This document shows, piece after piece, positions 9,297 to 18,166 of a stretch of 64,000 nt of DNA (position 1 is its first letter; each line of letters starts with the position of its first letter). Position numbers and translations under genes: made by a program. The notes under the pieces were generated by a model. The model ran no database searches and was not told the origin of the DNA. It saw only the letters and a program-made list of their open reading frames with translations. This DNA comes from Metaclostridioides mangenotii (GTDB lineage: Bacteria; Bacillota; Clostridia; Peptostreptococcales; Peptostreptococcaceae), in contig NZ_JAGGJX010000002.1 in assembly GCF_017873185.1 (NCBI RefSeq), positions 186,001 through 250,000 of the forward strand, in the 5' to 3' direction.

Positions 9297-9956
9297 ATGA
9301 GAAGAGAGATAGAAATGTATGTAGATGGATTGTTTGAAAAGGCACCATCAAATGGCAGAACAAGAGAACTAAAAGAGGAGATACTCGCGAATTCAATAGA
9401 TAGATATAATGATTTAATTGATGCGGGAATTGATGAAAATGAAGCATATACGTCAGTTGTAGGAAATATTGGTAATGTGGGGAATCTTATATTTGATTAT
9501 AATTTATACAACGATAAAGAAGCAGAGGAAAGAAAAAAATCCGCTATGATTACTGCTATATCAATAATGCTTTATATACTAAGCCCAATTGGAATTATTC
9601 TAAGTGAGGCCTTTGGCTGGGTAGAAGAATTTGCCATAGTAATATTTTTTGTTATTGTAGCTATTGCAACGGGAATGTTAGTGTATAACAATATGTCAAA
9701 AATAAAAAAATACGATAGAGAAGATGAATCTATAGTTGAAGAAATAAAAGAAAAGAAAACAGTAAGATATCAAAAAAATAGAGTTAGAAAGGCGATCTCA
9801 TCTGCTGTATGGGCAATAGTAATATCAGCGTACTTTATAATTAGTTTTTTAACTAGTGCTTGGTACGTTACTTGGGTTATATTTATTATAGGTTATGCAG
9901 TTGATCAAATTATAAGTGCGTTTATCGAATTGAAAGAGGAAAAAGATTATGTTTAG
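9297..9956 (+). CDS. DUF1700-like permease-prefix membrane protein
   Basis: 219 aa. The N-terminal about 70 residues are the permease-prefix type helical domain (MYVDGLFEKAPSNGRTRELKEEI, DRYNDLIDAGIDENEAY), followed by a pair of membrane helices near 83-125 and another pair near 165-210, separated by a charged loop. The start ATG follows GGGGGG-TATT. It is translationally coupled to padR and to the DUF4097 gene, whose start lies inside its 3' end. It probably works with those partners in envelope sensing; no enzymatic motif is visible. Confidence 0.8.
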   Translation: MRREIEMYVDGLFEKAPSNGRTRELKEEILANSIDRYNDLIDAGIDENEAYTSVVGNIGNVGNLIFDYNLYNDKEAEERKKSAMITAISIMLYILSPIGIILSEAFGWVEEFAIVIFFVIVAIATGMLVYNNMSKIKKYDREDESIVEEIKEKKTVRYQKNRVRKAISSAVWAIVISAYFIISFLTSAWYVTWVIFIIGYAVDQIISAFIELKEEKDYV

Positions 9957-10860
9957 AAAATTTACGAAAATTAGGATAATATCGTTGATATTACTTATAG
10001 TAGTTATGACTGGAATTTTAATAACAGGTATAAGATTTAACGGAGGCTCGAATTGGGTTAGTAAAGGCGGAAATAATCCAAGTTGGGCATATAAAAACAA
10101 GATTGTCAGAGAAGAGAACTTAGATGGAATTGAAAAAATAAATTTTAAAATGGATGTAAGTGAAATAATACTAAAAACTACTGATGATAATAAAATAAAA
10201 GTAATAGAGAGATCAGATAAAAAACTTAAAAATGATAGGACACTAAATATATCAAAACAGGGAAATGAACTTAGTTTTGTTGAACCAAAAAAAAGATTTA
10301 AAGGATTCGGCATATTTTGGTCAACTGATAAAAAGGTTGTGGAGATATTTTTACCTAAAGAATATAAAGAGAAGTTTAAATTACAATCAGATGTCGGGGA
10401 TTTATACGTAAAGAGCGACTTGGATTTAAATGAAATAACTTTAGAAAGCGATGTCGGCAAGATTTTAGTAGAAAGGGCTATCAATACTAAAAAATTAGTA
10501 GTTACAAGTGATGTAGGGGATATAAAACTAAATAGAGCTGAAGCCGATAATTATAAAATAAAATCTGATGTAGGGAAGGTAGTTTTAGAAAGGATTCTCG
10601 GTAAAGGGAGTATTCAATCAGAAGTAGGAGATGTAATATGCAACCTAGAGAGAATTGATGGCGATATAGATGTTTCAACAGATGTAGGAAAGATAGTCAT
10701 AAACATTGATAAAAGCCAGAAGTTTATGTTAGATGCTAAAAGTGACGTTGGAAAGGTAATTAGCAACGTAGATAAAAATATATTTGGAGATAGCGAAAAG
10801 ACTATTAAAGTTAGAAGTAATGTCGGTAAAATAAAACTAAATTTTTTAGGTGAGGAGTAA
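9949..10860 (+). CDS. DUF4097-type membrane-anchored beta-helix protein
   Basis: 303 aa: one N-terminal membrane helix (about 8-28) then an extracytoplasmic domain. From about 145 on, a rung motif recurs: SDVGDLYV, SDVGKILV, SDVGDIKL, SDVGKVVL, SEVGDVIC, TDVGKIVI, SDVGKVIS, SNVGKIKL, spaced about 20-26 residues, as expected for the DUF4097 right-handed beta-helix. It is the last gene of the padR operon, followed by a hairpin terminator at 10872. Relatives act in envelope-stress operons; no catalytic residues are apparent. Confidence 0.85.
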   Translation: MFRKFTKIRIISLILLIVVMTGILITGIRFNGGSNWVSKGGNNPSWAYKNKIVREENLDGIEKINFKMDVSEIILKTTDDNKIKVIERSDKKLKNDRTLNISKQGNELSFVEPKKRFKGFGIFWSTDKKVVEIFLPKEYKEKFKLQSDVGDLYVKSDLDLNEITLESDVGKILVERAINTKKLVVTSDVGDIKLNRAEADNYKIKSDVGKVVLERILGKGSIQSEVGDVICNLERIDGDIDVSTDVGKIVINIDKSQKFMLDAKSDVGKVISNVDKNIFGDSEKTIKVRSNVGKIKLNFLGEE

Positions 10861-10871
10861 AGTTTAATATG

Positions 10872-10938
10872 GCGATATTAAGCACGTAATACAGTTAGAG
10901 TAAATTCTATATTGTACAGCGTATTTAATATCGCTTTT
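10872..10938 (+). terminator. Terminator of the padR operon
   Basis: GCGATATTAA pairs with TTAATATCGC followed by TTTTA; the loop is long (about 43 nt). Confidence 0.6.
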
Positions 10939-11062
10939 ATAATGTATTTTTTTTATAAAATTTAGGGTATAGATAACTTTAACGAAAAATTAAATGCGTT
11001 TGTAAATTAATATAAATAAATTTGAGCATACTAATATAATAATAGCACTACAATATATGATT

Positions 11063-11091
11063 TTACCAATATACTTTAATTGGTGTATAAT
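11063..11091 (+). promoter_or_regulatory. Probable rnr promoter
   Basis: TTACCA, 17-base spacer, TATAAT, 34 bases before the RNase R start codon. Since rnr would normally be read from upstream of secG, this promoter would matter after the insertion. Confidence 0.55.
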
Positions 11092-11124
11092 GGTAGAAGC
11101 GCAAATAAATGTAAGGAGGTCAAG

Positions 11125-13269
11125 ATGACACCAGAAATTAGAAAGAACCTATTAGGTTTGATAAATGAAGAATCATATCAGCCGCTAAGAAAAGAAGAAT
11201 TAGCTACTATATTTGACATACATTCATCAGAGATGCCTCTATTCTATAATTTTATAAGTGAATTAGAAGAAGAGGGCCATATAAATATTACTAAAAAAGA
11301 AAAAATAGTTTCACCGGAGAGTGCTGGTAATTTTGTTGGTAAATTTATTTCACATAAAAAGGGATTTGGATTTGTAGAATCAGATGGAGAAAATGAACAG
11401 GATCTGTTTATTCCAGCTGGCGATGTAAATGGTGCAATGCACAATGATAGAGTAATTGCCGAAGTAGTAGTTCCAGCACAAGATGATAAAAGGGCAGAAG
11501 GAAAAATTGTAAAGATAGTAAAAAGAGAGGTAGATACTGTTGTTGGAGTATTTGAGCCAAGTAAGGCGTTTGGATTTGTAGTACCTGATAACAAGAAATT
11601 CAACAAGGATATATATGTACCTAAGAGATTTTTCAGTGGAGCTAGAGCACAAGATAAAGTAGTATGTAAAATTACTGTTTGGCCAGAAGAAGGAAAAAAA
11701 CCAGAAGGAAAGATCATTGAAGTCCTTGGGCATAAAGGCGATCGTGGAGTTGAAATAGATTCAATAATTAGAGAACATGGTCTACCAGAAGAATTTCCTA
11801 AAAAAGTAGTTTTTGAAGCAGAATCAGTCGCAGTGGAAATTCCAAAAGAAGAAATTAGCAGAAGAAGCGATTTAAGAGATTTAAAGATTTTTACAATTGA
11901 TGGTGAAGATGCAAAAGATTTAGATGATGCTGTTTCTATTGAGAAATTAGAAAATGGAAACTACAAACTTGGAGTTCACATTGCCGATGTAACTCACTAC
12001 GTTAAAGAAAAAAGTAAATTGGATAAAGAAGCTTTAAAAAGAGCAACTTCAGTATATCTAGTAGATAAAGTTATACCGATGCTGCCGAGGATATTGTCAA
12101 ATGGAGTTTGTAGTTTAAATCCTTTTGAAGACAAGCTTACACTTTCTATAATTATGGAAATTGATAAAAAAGGAAATGTTGTTAAGCATGATATACTTGA
12201 AAGTGTTGTAAATTCAAAAGCTAGAATGACTTACACTGAAGTATCAGATATTCTAGAAAAAGATGATGAAAAGCTTAAAAAGACTTTTGAAAATCTAGTA
12301 GAAGAGTTTAAAATATCTGAAGAGCTTGCAAGAATACTTATGGATAAGAGAAAAAGAAGAGGATCAATAGACTTCGACTTCCCTGAAGCAAAAATAATCT
12401 TAGACAGTGAAGGAAAAGTAGCAGATATTAAAGATTATGAGAGAAGAATTTCTAATAAAATAATAGAAGAGTTTATGCTTATAAGTAATGAAACAATAGC
12501 GGAGCACTACTATTGGATGAATCTCCCTTTTGTATATAGAATTCATGAAATTCCATCTCAAGAAAAGATGGAGAATTTAAGCAATTTCATTTCCGCATTT
12601 GGATACCATATAAAAGGCGACTTAGAAGAAGTTCATCCAAAGGCTTTACAAGCAGTGGTTGAGCAAATAAAAGGTAAAAAAGAAGAGAGAGCCGTAAGCT
12701 CAATAATGTTGCGTTCATTTAGACAGGCTAAATATTCTCCAGAATGCCATGGTCACTTTGGACTTGCAGCTAAGTTTTATTCACATTTTACTTCTCCAAT
12801 TAGAAGATATCCAGACTTACAAATTCATAGAATTATTAAAGAGTCATTAAATAATAAGATAAATGAAAAGAGACAAACACAGCTTACTACAATAGTAGAG
12901 TATGCTTCTACTCAGTCTTCCGAACAGGAAAGAAAAGCTGAGTTAGCTGAGAGAGATGTACACGATTTCTATAAAGCTATGTACATGAATGATAAAGTTG
13001 GCGAAGAATTTGACGGAAATATTTCAGGAGTAACTTCGTTTGGAATATTTGTAGAGTTAGAAAATACAATAGAAGGATTGGTCAGATTAGCTGATATGGA
13101 CGATGATTTCTATATATTTGACGAGAAAAACTACTGTGTAATTGGAGAGCATACTAAGAGAATGTATAAAATAGGCGATCCGCTTAGAATAAAAGTAGAT
13201 AAAGTCAATGTAGATTTGAGAGAGATTGATTTTTCTATTGTTAAAAAAGAAGAGGAAAAAATAGATTAA
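11125..13269 (+). CDS. rnr: Ribonuclease R
   Basis: 3'-5' processive hydrolytic exoribonuclease of the RNB family; degrades structured RNA and, with SmpB-tmRNA, non-stop mRNA. 714 aa from the ATG chosen because AAGGAGGT precedes it; the frame is open to 11080 but lacks a site there. Order: N-terminal helix-turn-helix about 1-60, cold-shock domains about 68-220, catalytic RNB domain about 240-570 with FTIDGEDAKDLDDAVSI supplying the Asp metal ligands, YHFGLAA-like GHFGLAAKFYSHFTSPIRRYPDL, then an S1 domain (EEFDGNISGVTSFGIFVEL) and a charged end. Genes smpB and ssrA follow, the usual quality-control cluster. Confidence 0.97.
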   Translation: MTPEIRKNLLGLINEESYQPLRKEELATIFDIHSSEMPLFYNFISELEEEGHINITKKEKIVSPESAGNFVGKFISHKKGFGFVESDGENEQDLFIPAGDVNGAMHNDRVIAEVVVPAQDDKRAEGKIVKIVKREVDTVVGVFEPSKAFGFVVPDNKKFNKDIYVPKRFFSGARAQDKVVCKITVWPEEGKKPEGKIIEVLGHKGDRGVEIDSIIREHGLPEEFPKKVVFEAESVAVEIPKEEISRRSDLRDLKIFTIDGEDAKDLDDAVSIEKLENGNYKLGVHIADVTHYVKEKSKLDKEALKRATSVYLVDKVIPMLPRILSNGVCSLNPFEDKLTLSIIMEIDKKGNVVKHDILESVVNSKARMTYTEVSDILEKDDEKLKKTFENLVEEFKISEELARILMDKRKRRGSIDFDFPEAKIILDSEGKVADIKDYERRISNKIIEEFMLISNETIAEHYYWMNLPFVYRIHEIPSQEKMENLSNFISAFGYHIKGDLEEVHPKALQAVVEQIKGKKEERAVSSIMLRSFRQAKYSPECHGHFGLAAKFYSHFTSPIRRYPDLQIHRIIKESLNNKINEKRQTQLTTIVEYASTQSSEQERKAELAERDVHDFYKAMYMNDKVGEEFDGNISGVTSFGIFVELENTIEGLVRLADMDDDFYIFDEKNYCVIGEHTKRMYKIGDPLRIKVDKVNVDLREIDFSIVKKEEEKID

Positions 13270-13301
13270 TTTTTAATTTGATAATTAGGATTAAAACTAA
13301 A

Positions 13302-13339
13302 AAAACCAAGATGGTAGCCTAAGCTGACATCTTGGTTTT
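13302..13339. terminator. Bidirectional terminator between rnr and the AIM24 gene
   Basis: AAAACCAAGATG / CATCTTGGTTTT, a perfect 12-bp stem with A-run and T-run on either side. It serves both converging genes. Confidence 0.85.
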
Positions 13340-13348
13340 ACGTTTGAA

Positions 13349-14209
13349 TTAGTCTATTAAGTTTCCGAAACCGCCGAAAATATTTTTAGCATTAGTTGCT
13401 GTATTGTTCATTGATTTGTTTCCTGGCATAAATCCAAAAGATAAAGATTGGTACATTGGTTGAGTTGGAGCTAACCATACAGTTCCTTCTCCAGTAAATG
13501 TATTTAAAAGACCTTCTCCATTTAACATAGATCCTACTAGTGATTTATCTGATTTAGTAACAGCAAAGTTAACACGAGAAGTTCTAGCAAGTGCGAAGTT
13601 ACCGTCAACCTTTAACTCTTCACCACGTTTTATTTCATAAGCTATGATTTCATTTTTAGGAACATAAAGCTCTAGTATAACCGTTCCACTTCCTTTTAAT
13701 TCTATTTGGAATATACCTTCTCCACCTAGAAGTGCAGATGATACGTTCTTTTGAGCGAAAGTTTTAACTTCTATAGTATCAGAACAACAATAGAATGTAC
13801 CTTTATCTACTATTAATGAGTCATTGTCTAATTCCATTACCATATAATGTTTGAATGATGGCTCTAGATAAACTTCACCAGTACCTGTATATTGAGGCTT
13901 CATAGCAGACTCATTAGTTAACGCACCAGAAATGCTCTTCTTGAAGAATCCCCCAACTCCTCCGATGTTAGCATCTGATGAAATTTGACCTTTATAGTAG
14001 TATAAAGCGCCTGATTCAGTTTTTATACTAGAATTGTTTAGCTTTATTTTAACTTGTCTACCCTTAAGACCAGCTTCTTTTGAAAAGTGAAGCGCCATTG
14101 CCATAAGTGGGTCAGTTGCCCCTTCTAATTTATCGTATTCTAATATCTCGAATTCACTTCTTCCATCAGAATAACTTTCTAACACTCTTACTTTTTTACT
14201 TAAATCCAT
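13349..14209 (-). CDS. AIM24 / TIGR00266-family protein
   Basis: 286 aa of mostly beta structure with glycine-rich turns. Typical AIM24-family elements: GGVGGFFKKSISGALTN, TGTGEVYLEPSFKHY, SALLGGEGIFQIELKGSGTV, MLNGEGLLNTFTGEGTVWLAPT. The family folds as a trimeric beta-prism-like cytosolic protein whose biochemical role is unsettled. ATG at 14209 is preferred over the TTG at 14215 because GGAGG is 9 bases from the ATG but only 3 from the TTG. It converges on rnr with a shared terminator. Confidence 0.88.
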   Translation of the reverse strand: MDLSKKVRVLESYSDGRSEFEILEYDKLEGATDPLMAMALHFSKEAGLKGRQVKIKLNNSSIKTESGALYYYKGQISSDANIGGVGGFFKKSISGALTNESAMKPQYTGTGEVYLEPSFKHYMVMELDNDSLIVDKGTFYCCSDTIEVKTFAQKNVSSALLGGEGIFQIELKGSGTVILELYVPKNEIIAYEIKRGEELKVDGNFALARTSRVNFAVTKSDKSLVGSMLNGEGLLNTFTGEGTVWLAPTQPMYQSLSFGFMPGNKSMNNTATNAKNIFGGFGNLID

Positions 14210-14215
14210 TTTCAA

Positions 14216-14564
14216 TTTCCTCCCTGTAACTAGCCAGTATTATTTTTATATGTAGTTAAATTTTAATTATCAGAAATAATTTCATAAATTCTAGAAATTC
14301 AGTGTTTGCAAGTTCTAGAGGTGTAATTTTTCATCTTATGTCTATTTTACAATTTTTTTGTAAAAATGTATACTTATAATCATCAATTTTTATCTAAAGA
14401 TCCAAGAAAATATGTAAAAATTGAATCAAATATCCTTAATATGAAGATACTACTAGTTGTGGACATATTGACTGTAGTTATCAATTGTGATATCATAGAT
14501 TATCGTAGGTATAGTATTTTGAATCTATATTTACTAGTATTAAACAGTGAAGAAGGTGATTTAT
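14216..14564. other. Intergenic region, AIM24 gene to smpB
   Basis: About 350 AT-rich bases. An imperfect inverted repeat TTCTAGAA / TTCTAGAG lies near 14287-14320. A frame open from 14366 to 14611 has no ribosome site, overlaps smpB in another frame and has no recognisable content, so I do not call it a gene. Confidence 0.5.
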
Positions 14565-15020
14565 ATGGCAGGTATAAAAGTTTTAGCTACAAACAGAAAA
14601 GCGAGACATGAATATTTTATAGACGAGACTTACGAATGTGGAATCGAGCTTAAAGGCACAGAAGTAAAATCTTTAAGACAAGGTAAAGCAAACTTAAGCG
14701 ACGGCTATGCGTCTGTAGATAACAGTGAAGTATTTTTAAAACAAGTTCATATAAGTCAATACGAGCAAGGAAATGTATTTAATGTAGATCCTTTAAGAGT
14801 AAGAAAACTACTTCTTCACAAATCAGAAATAAGAAAACTAATTGGTGCAACTACAATAAAAGGATACTCACTAATACCGCTTAGATTATATCTAAAAAAT
14901 GGTAAAGTAAAAGTAGAGATAGCACTAGCAAAAGGTAAGAAATTATACGATAAACGTCAAGATATGGCAAAGAAAGATGCAGAAAGACGTATGGAAAGAG
15001 AAATGACAGGTAAATACTAA
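14565..15020 (+). CDS. smpB: SsrA-binding protein SmpB
   Basis: tmRNA partner in trans-translation: binds the tRNA-like domain and delivers tmRNA to stalled ribosomes. 151 aa, normal length. Family signatures: [20 protein letters not shown] at the start, [18 protein letters not shown], the [11 protein letters not shown]-like [14 protein letters not shown], and the basic tail [20 protein letters not shown] that enters the mRNA channel. Start ATG at 14565 fits MAGIK and has GAAGGTG upstream; the frame is open to a GTG at 14547. Its RNA partner ssrA lies 87 bases downstream. Confidence 0.97.
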   Translation: MAGIKVLATNRKARHEYFIDETYECGIELKGTEVKSLRQGKANLSDGYASVDNSEVFLKQVHISQYEQGNVFNVDPLRVRKLLLHKSEIRKLIGATTIKGYSLIPLRLYLKNGKVKVEIALAKGKKLYDKRQDMAKKDAERRMEREMTGKY

Positions 15021-15107
15021 TTAAAAATTAGATAATTTATAAAGGAACAACAAAGTAAAAATTGTTTGCAAAAGAAATAAGAAGTCTCTAAGACTATAAA
15101 CCATCAC

Positions 15108-15456
15108 GGGGGCGTAAAGGTTTCGACGTGGGTTTGGCACTTGGGGCTGCGTGTCGTGTTACTCTGGGTCACGTAAAAACTGGGGAACTTTAAAACAAAC
15201 GCAGACGATAATTACGCGTTAGCAGCCTAATGCTGCTCGTCCCTCTTAGCCCTCCTGCCGGCTAAGACTGGACGCCATTATGCAGGGAACTACTTTGTGG
15301 GTGTCTCGACACTAAAGTAGATTAATCGGGGCTGGTCTCATATATAGATTGCCGCTTATTTGTATGTGAGGCGAGATTTAATTAAGCTGGCTACACACGT
15401 AGATGCAACGAGGAAAAGACTTACGGACAGGGGTTCGATTCCCCTCGTCTCCACCA
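15108..15456 (+). ncRNA. ssrA: Transfer-messenger RNA (tmRNA)
   Basis: 349 nt. The 5' end GGGGGCG pairs with CGTCTCC before ACCA at the 3' end (acceptor stem, two G:U). The 5' region GTAAAGGTTTCGACGTGGG and the T-arm GGGGTTCGATTCCCC are diagnostic. The tag frame GCA GAC GAT AAT TAC GCG TTA GCA GCC TAA (15201-15230) encodes ADDNYALAA, close to the C. difficile tag. CCA is encoded. The 3' end is a known favourite integration target of phages and islands; an integrase remnant follows immediately. Confidence 0.98.
15446..15456 (+). other. Probable attachment-site core at the ssrA 3' end
   Basis: CGTCTCCACCA is the sequence repeated, intact or with one or two changes, at the end of the six 31-32 nt elements at 33.9, 36.5, 44.1, 46.5, 49.6 and 60.4 kb. 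It is followed by an integrase remnant, as in elements integrated at ssrA. Confidence 0.7.
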
Positions 15457-15485
15457 ATTTAGAAAATGAAAATTTGAAATAGTTG

Positions 15486-15524
15486 AAAACACTTACTTAC
15501 AGTTGATGTATTTAAGTGTTTTTT
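15486..15524 (+). terminator. ssrA terminator
   Basis: AAAACACTTA / TAAGTGTTTT followed by TTTTATTT. A near-copy lies at about 49625-49665 beside the second integrase remnant. Confidence 0.75.
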
Positions 15525-15560
15525 ATTTATAAACACACCTATGACACACCTATATAGATT

Positions 15561-16019
15561 TTAAGCAAAAATATCATTTATTTTATCTACTGCTTCTAAC
15601 TTAGAATCTTTCATAACATGAGTGTAAATATCCATAGTTATACTTATATCATAATTACCCATTAAGGTTTGCACTGTTTTAGGAGGGACTCCTGCTTCAA
15701 ATAAACGCGTAGCGTAAGTATGCCTAAGAGCATGGAATTTCATTCTAGGTATATTTAACTTATCTAAAGAAGAATGTAGAATCTTAGCGGGTCTATTGTT
15801 ATTCATAGGCTCCCCGAAGTCGTTGCAAATAACATAATCTTTGTCCTTGTATTCACTACCCATTAATACTTTTTGTTCTAATGCTTTGATTTTATGAGAT
15901 TTTAATTCTCTAATTATATTAGTTGGGATCTGAACAGTTCTTATTGAGTTTTTAGTCTTAGGCTATCCATAGAAAATTGTTTTTCTAATGCTTCCTTTAT
16001 CTCTCAGTCTGTAATTCCC
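15561..16019 (-). pseudogene. Tyrosine recombinase (phage-type integrase) remnant
   Basis: The frame downstream of 15962 reads PKTKNSIRTVQIP, then MKFHALRHTYATRLFEAG (catalytic H-x-x-R), HTYAT, GNYDISITMDIYTHV (nucleophile Tyr) and ends DKINDIFA: the C-terminal half of an integrase catalytic domain. Upstream, in the same frame, NYRLRDKGSIRKTIFYG continues the domain but is cut off by an in-frame TAG where Lys is expected. The N-terminal half, including the first catalytic Arg, is missing; homology stops where an amidase fragment begins. It is adjacent to the ssrA att core, so this was probably the enzyme that inserted the element. Confidence 0.85.
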
Positions 16020-16027
16020 TAAAAGTT

Positions 16028-16114
16028 AAGAACTTACCAGACAAGTATACTGTATTTAACGGCGTAGATAGATTTGATACACTGGATAAGGTTATAAAAT
16101 ATGTAAAGAGCTAA
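16028..16114 (+). pseudogene. Amidase (endolysin) C-terminal fragment
   Basis: Reads KNLPDKYTVFNGVDRFDTLD to KYVKS-stop; the endolysin at 23988-24780 ends NLPDRFTVFNGVDRWDTLN. It begins within 10 bases of the integrase breakpoint, marking a deletion junction. Confidence 0.75.
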
Positions 16115-16199
16115 CTATTATGTTGATTTAACCTTTATTCATTGGTAATACAGGGTATAATTAAAAAATAAACGTTAAATATTAACTTTATATACTGTA

Positions 16200-16240
16200 A
16201 AGAAGCATCTGAATATCAAAATTCATTCAGATGCCTCTTT
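16200..16240 (+). terminator. Rho-independent terminator
   Basis: GCATCTGAAT / ATTCAGATGC with 10-nt loop, then CTCTTTT. It may serve the amidase remnant upstream or, on the other strand, the coiled-coil gene at 16293. Confidence 0.75.
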
Positions 16241-16292
16241 TAAGCTGAATTACTTAGTAGAATAAGAATAAAAAAACAAAAATATTATCTTC

Positions 16293-16682
16293 CTATTTTT
16301 CTTTGTTTCGCATATTTTGTCTTGCTAATTCCATCTTAAGGCTCACTTCTTCAACCCTTGCTTTAAACCTTAAAAAATTTTCAATTATTCTATTATATTC
16401 AATTAATAGGTCATACAATCCCTCAATTTCTTTTTCTTTATTAACTAACTCCTCTTGATTATATTCTCTTTCATAAGTAAGTTGCTCTATTAGCAACTCA
16501 ATATACATAATATCTTCTAATTCATTTTTACCTTTATTAATTTGTAAATCATCTTTTAATGTATTAATTAACTTATCTTCAATAAAATTTTTTTCTTGCT
16601 GATCTTTTACTTGATTATTAGACTTTTTAAATTTGTTATAACGAGCATTGAATAAATTGGCTACTTCTTTTACAGTACGCAT
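16293..16682 (-). CDS. Coiled-coil protein of unknown function
   Basis: 129 aa from the ATG chosen because GGAGG is 9 bases upstream (the frame is open 9 bases further to a TTG that touches the GGAGG). Short N-terminal segment MRTVKEVANLFNARYNKFKKS, then almost continuous charged alpha-helix rich in Glu, Lys, Leu and Asn (ELLIEQLTYEREYNQEELVNKEKEIEGLYDLL), consistent with a coiled coil. No family recognised; the opening resembles small plasmid or phage proteins with a helix-turn-helix start (KEVANLFN). It converges on the amidase remnant across a terminator. Confidence 0.6.
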   Translation of the reverse strand: MRTVKEVANLFNARYNKFKKSNNQVKDQQEKNFIEDKLINTLKDDLQINKGKNELEDIMYIELLIEQLTYEREYNQEELVNKEKEIEGLYDLLIEYNRIIENFLRFKARVEEVSLKMELARQNMRNKEK

Positions 16683-16803
16683 ATATATCAACCTCCATTA
16701 AATTTAATAAACTTTTAGATTAAATTTGACACAGAGGTTAAATACCCTTTAAAGTATTTCTCTTTTTTTATTAATTTAATATAGTATAAATACAAAAAAT
16801 TGT

Positions 16804-16896
16804 TTGGACAATGTAACTAAGTTTGTAGGTAAGGACTTTAAGGAGACGTATAGAAAAGTAGTTGAGTGGTTAAAGGATAATAATAAATATATGTAG
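16804..16896 (+). pseudogene. Amidase C-terminal tail fragment
   Basis: LDNVTKFVGKDFKETYRKVV then EWLKDNNKYM-stop, followed 9 bases later by a GGGTAGC hairpin. Other tails of the same type: 17256, 18753, 19691, 25311, 31628. Confidence 0.65.
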
Positions 16897-16905
16897 ATAG
16901 TAAAA

Positions 16906-16925
16906 GGGTAGCTTAATAGCTACCC
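16906..16925. terminator. GGGTAGC-type hairpin
   Basis: GGGTAGCT-TAAT-AGCTACCC. It also overlaps the 3' end of the small membrane gene on the other strand. Confidence 0.7.
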
Positions 16926-17093
16926 TTGATTCTCTTTTTTATAATAATATAAAAATAAAAGAATATAAGCGATTATCTGTAAGCAAAAAATTATAGGTGT
17001 ATATGTGCTTACTTTATAATAAATGAAAGCTAATGAAGTTATGGCGACAATAATTAAAGTTGGTATAGTTTTTAGAAAGACTCTTTTAAACAT
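16920..17093 (-). CDS. Small two-helix membrane protein
   Basis: 57 aa, MFKRVFLKTIPTLIIVAITS then LAFIYYK and a second hydrophobic stretch IIFCLQIIAYILLFLYYY, ending KKENQG. The ribosome site is weak (GGGGG 6-10 bases upstream). It starts 3 bases after the stop of the fragment at 17097 and lies just downstream of a secreted-protein pseudogene, an arrangement seen for exported toxin or bacteriocin plus immunity-type membrane genes. That analogy is inference only. The stop codon falls inside a terminator stem shared with the opposite strand. Confidence 0.5.
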   Translation of the reverse strand: MFKRVFLKTIPTLIIVAITSLAFIYYKVSTYTPIIFCLQIIAYILLFLYYYKKENQG

Positions 17094-17096
17094 TTT

Positions 17097-17201
17097 TTAA
17101 CCCCCGATTTTAAGTTTGATAAAACCATCCATTATATCTATAAATGTATGTGCACCTTGATGTACCCATTTATCTTTTACAAATTTAAGTACTATGATCA
17201 C
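17097..17201 (-). pseudogene. C-terminal fragment of an unknown protein
   Basis: Open frame ending KWVHQGAHTFIDIMDGFIKL then KIGG-stop. Its upstream side runs into a DNA-ligase leader fragment on the other strand, so the gene is cut. Not recognised. Confidence 0.35.
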
Positions 17202-17206
17202 TACAT

Positions 17207-17243
17207 GACCATGCTAAAACCGATAGTATGGATATATTTGATA
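17207..17243 (+). pseudogene. Leader and first codons of the DNA ligase
   Basis: TGACCATGCTA...GTATGGATATATTTGAT matches the region upstream of and including the ligase start at 20367 (TGACCATACTA...ATGGATATATTCGAT). It is fused within 13 bases to an amidase tail. Confidence 0.6.
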
Positions 17244-17255
17244 ATCAGGATTAGA

Positions 17256-17330
17256 TAAGTTACCAGACAATGTTATAAAGAGACATATGGAAAAGTTGTT
17301 GATTGGTTGGTAAAGAAAGAATTAATGTAA
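17256..17330 (+). pseudogene. Amidase C-terminal tail fragment with internal deletion
   Basis: KLPDN, then after a frame change ETYGKVVDWLVKKELM-stop. Same tail type as 16804-16896, with the TKFVGKDFK section lost. Confidence 0.55.
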
Positions 17331-17355
17331 AGTAAAAAGCTACTCTTGTTTATAT

Positions 17356-18107
17356 TTATATAGAATTGTAAAAATTAACAGACCACTTGTAAGTTCCTTT
17401 TTTAAATTGCCTGTTATACCTACACCTGTATCATATCCTATACTTCCTCTTCCAACTGCAGGCCAGTTTGGGACACTGTAACCGAAAGTATTATTAATAG
17501 GTTTTCTACTTGTAGTATTTGTAACTCCTTGCTGTTTACAAGACAACCTACCATATTGGTTCATTTTAACAGAACGGCTAGTAATTTGTATTGAACTGTC
17601 TTATATAGAAAATCCACCAGACATTTTAGTCATTTTTATGTATGTAAATTTACCATCCCCGCTTGAAGTTGTATATGTTACTGTTGAGTATACTCTTACT
17701 CCACCTGTTTTATCATAGGCATCTTCATTTTTACTAGCTCTAGTTTGAATTACTTCACTCTCTGGTTCAGGTTCTTTTATAAAAGTTGTTTTTACATATG
17801 TTTCCTCTGATTCGTTTCTTGCTTGTTTTACCTCAACTAATTGAGTTGTTGACATCGTTTCTAAAAATTCTTCCTCTCCAGTTTCGGGGTTTATAACTTT
17901 GGCTACATCATTTGAATTCTCTGCAACATCGCTAATCCCGCTCTCTCCCATATTGTATAGGGATTCTACATCTGTAATTTGTTTTTCTGAATAAGTACGT
18001 GTTTTATCACCAGTTTCAGATATTTCTTCTGCATTGACAGGTAAAATTAATGATCCAACCATAAATATTGATAATGTTTATACAAGAAATTTTCTTATCA
18101 TTTTCAT
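17356..18107 (-). pseudogene. Secreted protein gene with three lesions
   Basis: The reconstructed product is about 245 aa. A signal peptide MKMIRKFLV-stop-TLSIFMVGSLILPVNAEE carries an in-frame TAA; a Glu/Thr-rich region follows; then YSTVTYTTSSGDGKFTYIKM and KMSGGFSI, a second in-frame TAA, and DSSIQITSRSVKMNQYGRL to FGYSVPNWPAVG; near the end a frameshift in a run of A restores KKGTYKWSVNFYNSI-stop. Small exported proteins with this GTYKWSVN-type end occur in many Firmicutes, often as bacteriocin-like or unknown. GGGGAG precedes the original ATG. The gene is clearly dead unless stops are read through. Confidence 0.7.
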
Positions 18108-18166
18108 AAACAACTCCCCTTTATTTTATTTTTTAAAATATAATAAAATTTTTATTCTTTCTTAAA

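Noticed and set aside
14366-14611. 81-codon frame before smpB
   Set aside because: No ribosome site and overlaps the smpB start in a different frame.
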